A DNA stretch of 64,000 bases from Haemophilus parainfluenzae (lineage in GTDB: Bacteria; Pseudomonadota; Gammaproteobacteria; Enterobacterales; Pasteurellaceae): positions 248,001-312,000 of the forward strand of contig NZ_QEPZ01000002.1 in assembly GCF_003253005.1 (NCBI RefSeq), written 5' to 3'. How positions within the stretch are numbered: position 1 is the first letter of the stretch; every line of letters begins with the position of its first letter. Position numbers and translations under genes: made by a program. The notes below the pieces were generated by a model. The model saw nothing but the letters and a program-made list of their open reading frames with translations. It searched no databases and was not told the DNA's origin. Positions 62,996-64,000 of this stretch are shown here, piece after piece.

Positions 62996-64000
62996 TGAAA
63001 CTATCAAAAAAATTTCTATTTATTACCGCACTTTGTTGTGCTACACCAACTTTAGCAATACAAAATTCAACATCATCATCTGGAGAACAAAAAATGGCAA
63101 TGGAAAATACGCAAAATATTCGTGAAATTTATCTTGCTGGTGGCTGTTTCTGGGGTATGGAAGCATATATGGAGCGCATTCACGGTGTGAAAGATGCGAT
63201 TTCTGGCTATGCCAATGGTAATACGGATAAAACTAGTTATCAGATGATTGGGGTAACCGATCATGCAGAAACGGTAAAAGTCACTTACGATGCAAACCAA
63301 ATTTCGTTAGATAAATTGCTTAAATATTATTTTAAAGTAATTGATCCAACGAGTTTAAACAAACAAGGTAATGATCGTGGCAGACAATATCGCACAGGGA
63401 TTTATTATCAAGATGAGGCAGATAAAGCGGTGATCGAACAAGCACTCGCCCAGCTTCAAATCAAATATAAAAAACCAGTGCAAATTGAGGTGCAACCGCT
63501 GAAAAATTACATCGTAGCGGAAGAATATCATCAGGATTATTTGAAGAAAAATCCAAATGGTTATTGCCATATTGATATTACCAAAGCAGATGAACCTGTG
63601 ATTGACGAGAAAGATTATCCGAAACCGACTGATACAGAACTCAAAGCGAAATTGACACCGTTGCAATATTCCGTCACTCAAAATAAACATACTGAACGCT
63701 CTTTTAGTAATGAATATTGGGATAATTTCCAACCAGGTATTTATGTAGATATTACAACAGGCGAACCGGTATTTTCTTCTAATGATAAATTTGAATCGGG
63801 TTGTGGCTGGCCGAGTTTTACGAAACCAATAGCGAAAGAGGTGGTGCATTATCAAACGGATAATAGTTTTAATATGCAACGCACCGAAGTGTTAAGTCGT
63901 GCGGGCAATGCCCATTTGGGTCACGTTTTTGATGACGGTCCGAAAGATAAAGGTGGTTTGCGTTATTGCATTAACAGTGCATCAATTAAATTTATTCCAT
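62996..64000 (+). pseudogene. msrAB: MsrAB methionine sulfoxide reductase, frameshifted at the start (3' end beyond window)
   Basis: Fused exported MsrA-MsrB that repairs oxidised methionine. MsrA has [18 protein letters not shown] and [14 protein letters not shown], and MsrB from about 63640 has [23 protein letters not shown] and [15 protein letters not shown]. The ATG at 62996, with a good ribosome-binding site, is one base out of frame with the signal peptide [19 protein letters not shown]. Either an A is missing from ATGAA(A)CT, or the A7 tract at 63005-63011 has lost one A. From 63001 the frame is open to the end. An internal in-frame ATG at 63094 would give a cytoplasmic form. Sequencing error or phase variation are both possible. 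Confidence 0.8.

Noticed and set aside
63076..63879. Reverse-strand frames antisense to msrAB
   Set aside because: They mirror the MsrA and MsrB coding frame, have no ribosome-binding sites and Phe/Ile-rich antisense composition.

Overview
The window is chromosomal DNA of a Pasteurellaceae species, most likely Haemophilus parainfluenzae or a close relative. The Haemophilus-type DNA uptake sequence AAGTGCGGT/ACCGCACTT is scattered throughout and often occurs as inverted pairs that act as terminators. The Cu/Zn superoxide dismutase at 5002-5565 matches the H. parainfluenzae SodC sequence I recall. Sucrose genes (57827-60272) fit a sucrose fermenter rather than H. influenzae. These identifications are from memory; no search was run.

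Layout. 1-9160: sapABC (reverse), ycjX, sodC, a transglutaminase/merT/merP/lipoprotein cluster, ycjF. 9210-14358: prfB with its programmed frameshift, dsbC, recJ, a DsbA-like protein, mtnN. 14456-23165: a Fur-boxed TonB-dependent haem receptor (hup-like), cmk, rpsA, ihfB, lapAB, pyrF, yciH. 23213-31227: sirB2, ettA, a probable FNR-activated small RNA, a DUF1007/NicO metal-export pair, a nitroreductase, and a flippase/pyruvyltransferase/DUF218 operon. 31330-49876: accessory region at tRNA-Val(GAC). 49877-64000: pykA, dnaB, alr, pgi, an MFS sugar exporter, a phosphatase lipoprotein, scrB, scrK, tyrS, sfsA, an IS3-type remnant and a frameshifted msrAB.

The accessory region looks like two tandem insertions at one tRNA gene. 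The older piece (about 31370-33560) has no integrase and carries a HipA-like kinase/DUF3037 pair plus small phage-gene remnants. The younger piece (about 33561-49814) is a 16-kb satellite. It carries a complete HK97-type head and packaging module (capsid, protease, portal, head closure, connector, HNH, TerS, TerL), two small membrane proteins as possible cargo, an AlpA regulator, a run of small ORFs, a P4-type primase-helicase and a tyrosine integrase. It has no tail, lysis or recognisable repressor genes. This is the gene content of a capsid-forming phage-inducible chromosomal island. GTTCAC iterons lie at both ends, integrase arm-site repeats flank both junctions, and a structured leader resembling the phage P1 C4 antisense-RNA arrangement precedes a 338-aa protein and is duplicated next to a truncated copy of that gene.

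How the parts work together: the core genes are standard housekeeping operons with tight translational coupling (sapAB, lapAB, recJ/dsbA-like/mtnN). The satellite probably excises and replicates with its own integrase and primase, packages itself in its own heads, and would need a helper phage for tails and lysis. That lifestyle is inferred from gene content only.
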